A stretch of 64,000 nucleotides of DNA from NCBI GenBank assembly GCA_964614915.1, contig CAZTNC010000011.1, positions 1-64,000 on the forward strand, read 5' to 3'. The translations under genes and the position numbers were made by a program. Shown piece after piece: positions 63,235 through 64,000 of this stretch (positions are counted from its first letter, which is position 1; the number at the start of each line of letters is the position of its first letter). Source of the stretch: WTFY01 sp964614915. Its GTDB lineage: Bacteria; Pseudomonadota; Gammaproteobacteria; UBA4575. Below the pieces are notes generated by a model. That model saw nothing but the letters and a program-made list of their open reading frames with translations, did not search any database and was not told the DNA's origin.

Positions 63235-64000
63235 GTGACCCCTGAACCCGACCACTACGCCGTCATCGGCAACCCGATTGCCCACAGCCGCTCGCCCGAG
63301 ATCCACCAGCTGTTTGCTGACCAGACCGGGGAACACATTCGCTACGAGAAGATCCTCGCAGAACGCGACGGCTTCAAGGACGTCGTGCGCCGGTTTTTCG
63401 ATGCCGGAGGCCGTGGCCTGAACGTGACCCTGCCGTTCAAGGGCGATGCCTTTGAATGGGTCGACCAGCGAACGGATCTGGCCGAGCATGCCGGGGCCGT
63501 CAACACGCTCATCGCACAGGACGACGGCACCTGCCTGGGGGCCAACACCGACGGCATCGGGCTGTTGCGCGACCTGAAGAAATCCCTGCGCCTGTCCATC
63601 CAGGACACGCGCATCCTGATCCTCGGGGCAGGTGGGGCCACGCGCGGCATCCTCGAGCCCCTGCTGCAGGAGAAGCCCGCCGTGCTGCTGGTTGCCAACC
63701 GCACGCCCGAGCGCGCCGAGGTACTTGCAGAACACTTTCGAGCGTACGGCCCAATCCGCGGCTGCGGCCTTGGCGCCATCGAACCCGGGCCCTACGATCT
63801 GATCATGCACGCCACCTCGGCGGCCCTGCAAGACCAGGACCTTGGCCTGCCGGGCACCCTCATCGGATCACAGACCCGCTGCTACGACCTCCTCTACAGC
63901 GACACTGACACCCCGTTCATGCACTGGGCCAAGGCACAGGGCGCGTCGCAGGTCACGGACGGCTTCGGCATGCTGCTCGAGCAGGCCGCTGAGTCCTTCT
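63235..64000 (+). CDS. aroE: Shikimate dehydrogenase, cut by the window end
   Basis: The frame begins at GTG 63235 (TPEPDHYAVIGNPIAHSRSP) and is open to the last base. Family motifs are NPIAHSRSPEIH for shikimate binding, NVTLPFKG with the catalytic Lys, NTDGIG, the NADP loop LGAGGATRG and NRTPERA. About 255 codons are present; the end DGFGMLLEQAAESF shows that only some 15-25 residues are missing. Confidence 0.93.
   Translation, partial: MTPEPDHYAVIGNPIAHSRSPEIHQLFADQTGEHIRYEKILAERDGFKDVVRRFFDAGGRGLNVTLPFKGDAFEWVDQRTDLAEHAGAVNTLIAQDDGTCLGANTDGIGLLRDLKKSLRLSIQDTRILILGAGGATRGILEPLLQEKPAVLLVANRTPERAEVLAEHFRAYGPIRGCGLGAIEPGPYDLIMHATSAALQDQDLGLPGTLIGSQTRCYDLLYSDTDTPFMHWAKAQGASQVTDGFGMLLEQAAESF

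Noticed and set aside
1..64000. tRNA, rRNA and CRISPR arrays
   Set aside because: I found no cloverleaf with a TTC-loop signature in the gaps, no rRNA segment and no regularly spaced repeats; a covariance search was not possible.

Overview
The window looks like chromosomal DNA from a GC-rich Gram-negative bacterium, most likely a gammaproteobacterium. The evidence is a tatABC set directly behind a his operon, the topA-tsaC-hemF order followed later by aroE, def-fmt next to trkA-trkH, a Zur-type operator before zinc-uptake genes, and many lipoproteins and outer-membrane barrels. I cannot place it more precisely from the sequence.

Layout. 0-2.5 kb: a lipoprotein subtilisin autotransporter of NalP type. 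2.6-23 kb: a RiPP biosynthetic locus. Its parts are an AlkB-type di-iron monooxygenase fused to a degenerate GlnE-like domain, a leader-binding/YcaO cyclodehydratase fusion, an MMPL/RND exporter, an IS1595-like remnant, a tiny NHLP (nitrile-hydratase-leader) precursor ending in Leu-Cys-Cys-Cys-Trp, an unrecognised protein, an NHLP leader-like domain fused to a squalene/terpene-cyclase-like toroid, the two NHLM-type ABC exporters (one with a C39 peptidase), a minimal HlyD, a LolA-like protein with an outer-membrane partner, and a tryptophan-halogenase-family flavoprotein. 23-32.5 kb: a small lipoprotein, a pyrimidine-dimer glycosylase, gpmI, tatABC, hisBHAFE, dtd and a prolyl aminopeptidase. 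33-49 kb: a surface-protein region with a twice-frameshifted TbpB-like lipoprotein beside a SLAM translocon, then a methyltransferase, trkHA, fmt and def, two more TbpB-like lipoproteins, and four outer-membrane barrel genes, three of them tandem paralogs. 49-64 kb: topA, tsaC, hemF, a PLP decarboxylase, pyrF, an OsmC protein, hemB, a GGCT-like gene, a Zur-box zinc operon (His-rich outer-membrane protein, ZnuA-like, ZnuB-like), a MetX-like hydrolase, gloA and the start of aroE.

How the genes may work together. The RiPP genes suggest this route, which is inference: the NHLP leader docks on the YcaO fusion, the Cys triplet is cyclised to azolines, the Trp may be halogenated, the AlkB-type enzyme oxidises the product or an attached lipid or terpene, the C39 ABC transporter removes the leader, and the HlyD, MMPL, LolA-like and outer-membrane proteins carry the product outward. 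The fused NHLP domain of the cyclase-like protein shares a VHES...HL.LPP block with the precursor, so the two were probably selected to be read by the same machinery. Separately, the SLAM gene, the TbpB-like lipoproteins and the NalP-like protease resemble the surface-lipoprotein system known from Neisseria.
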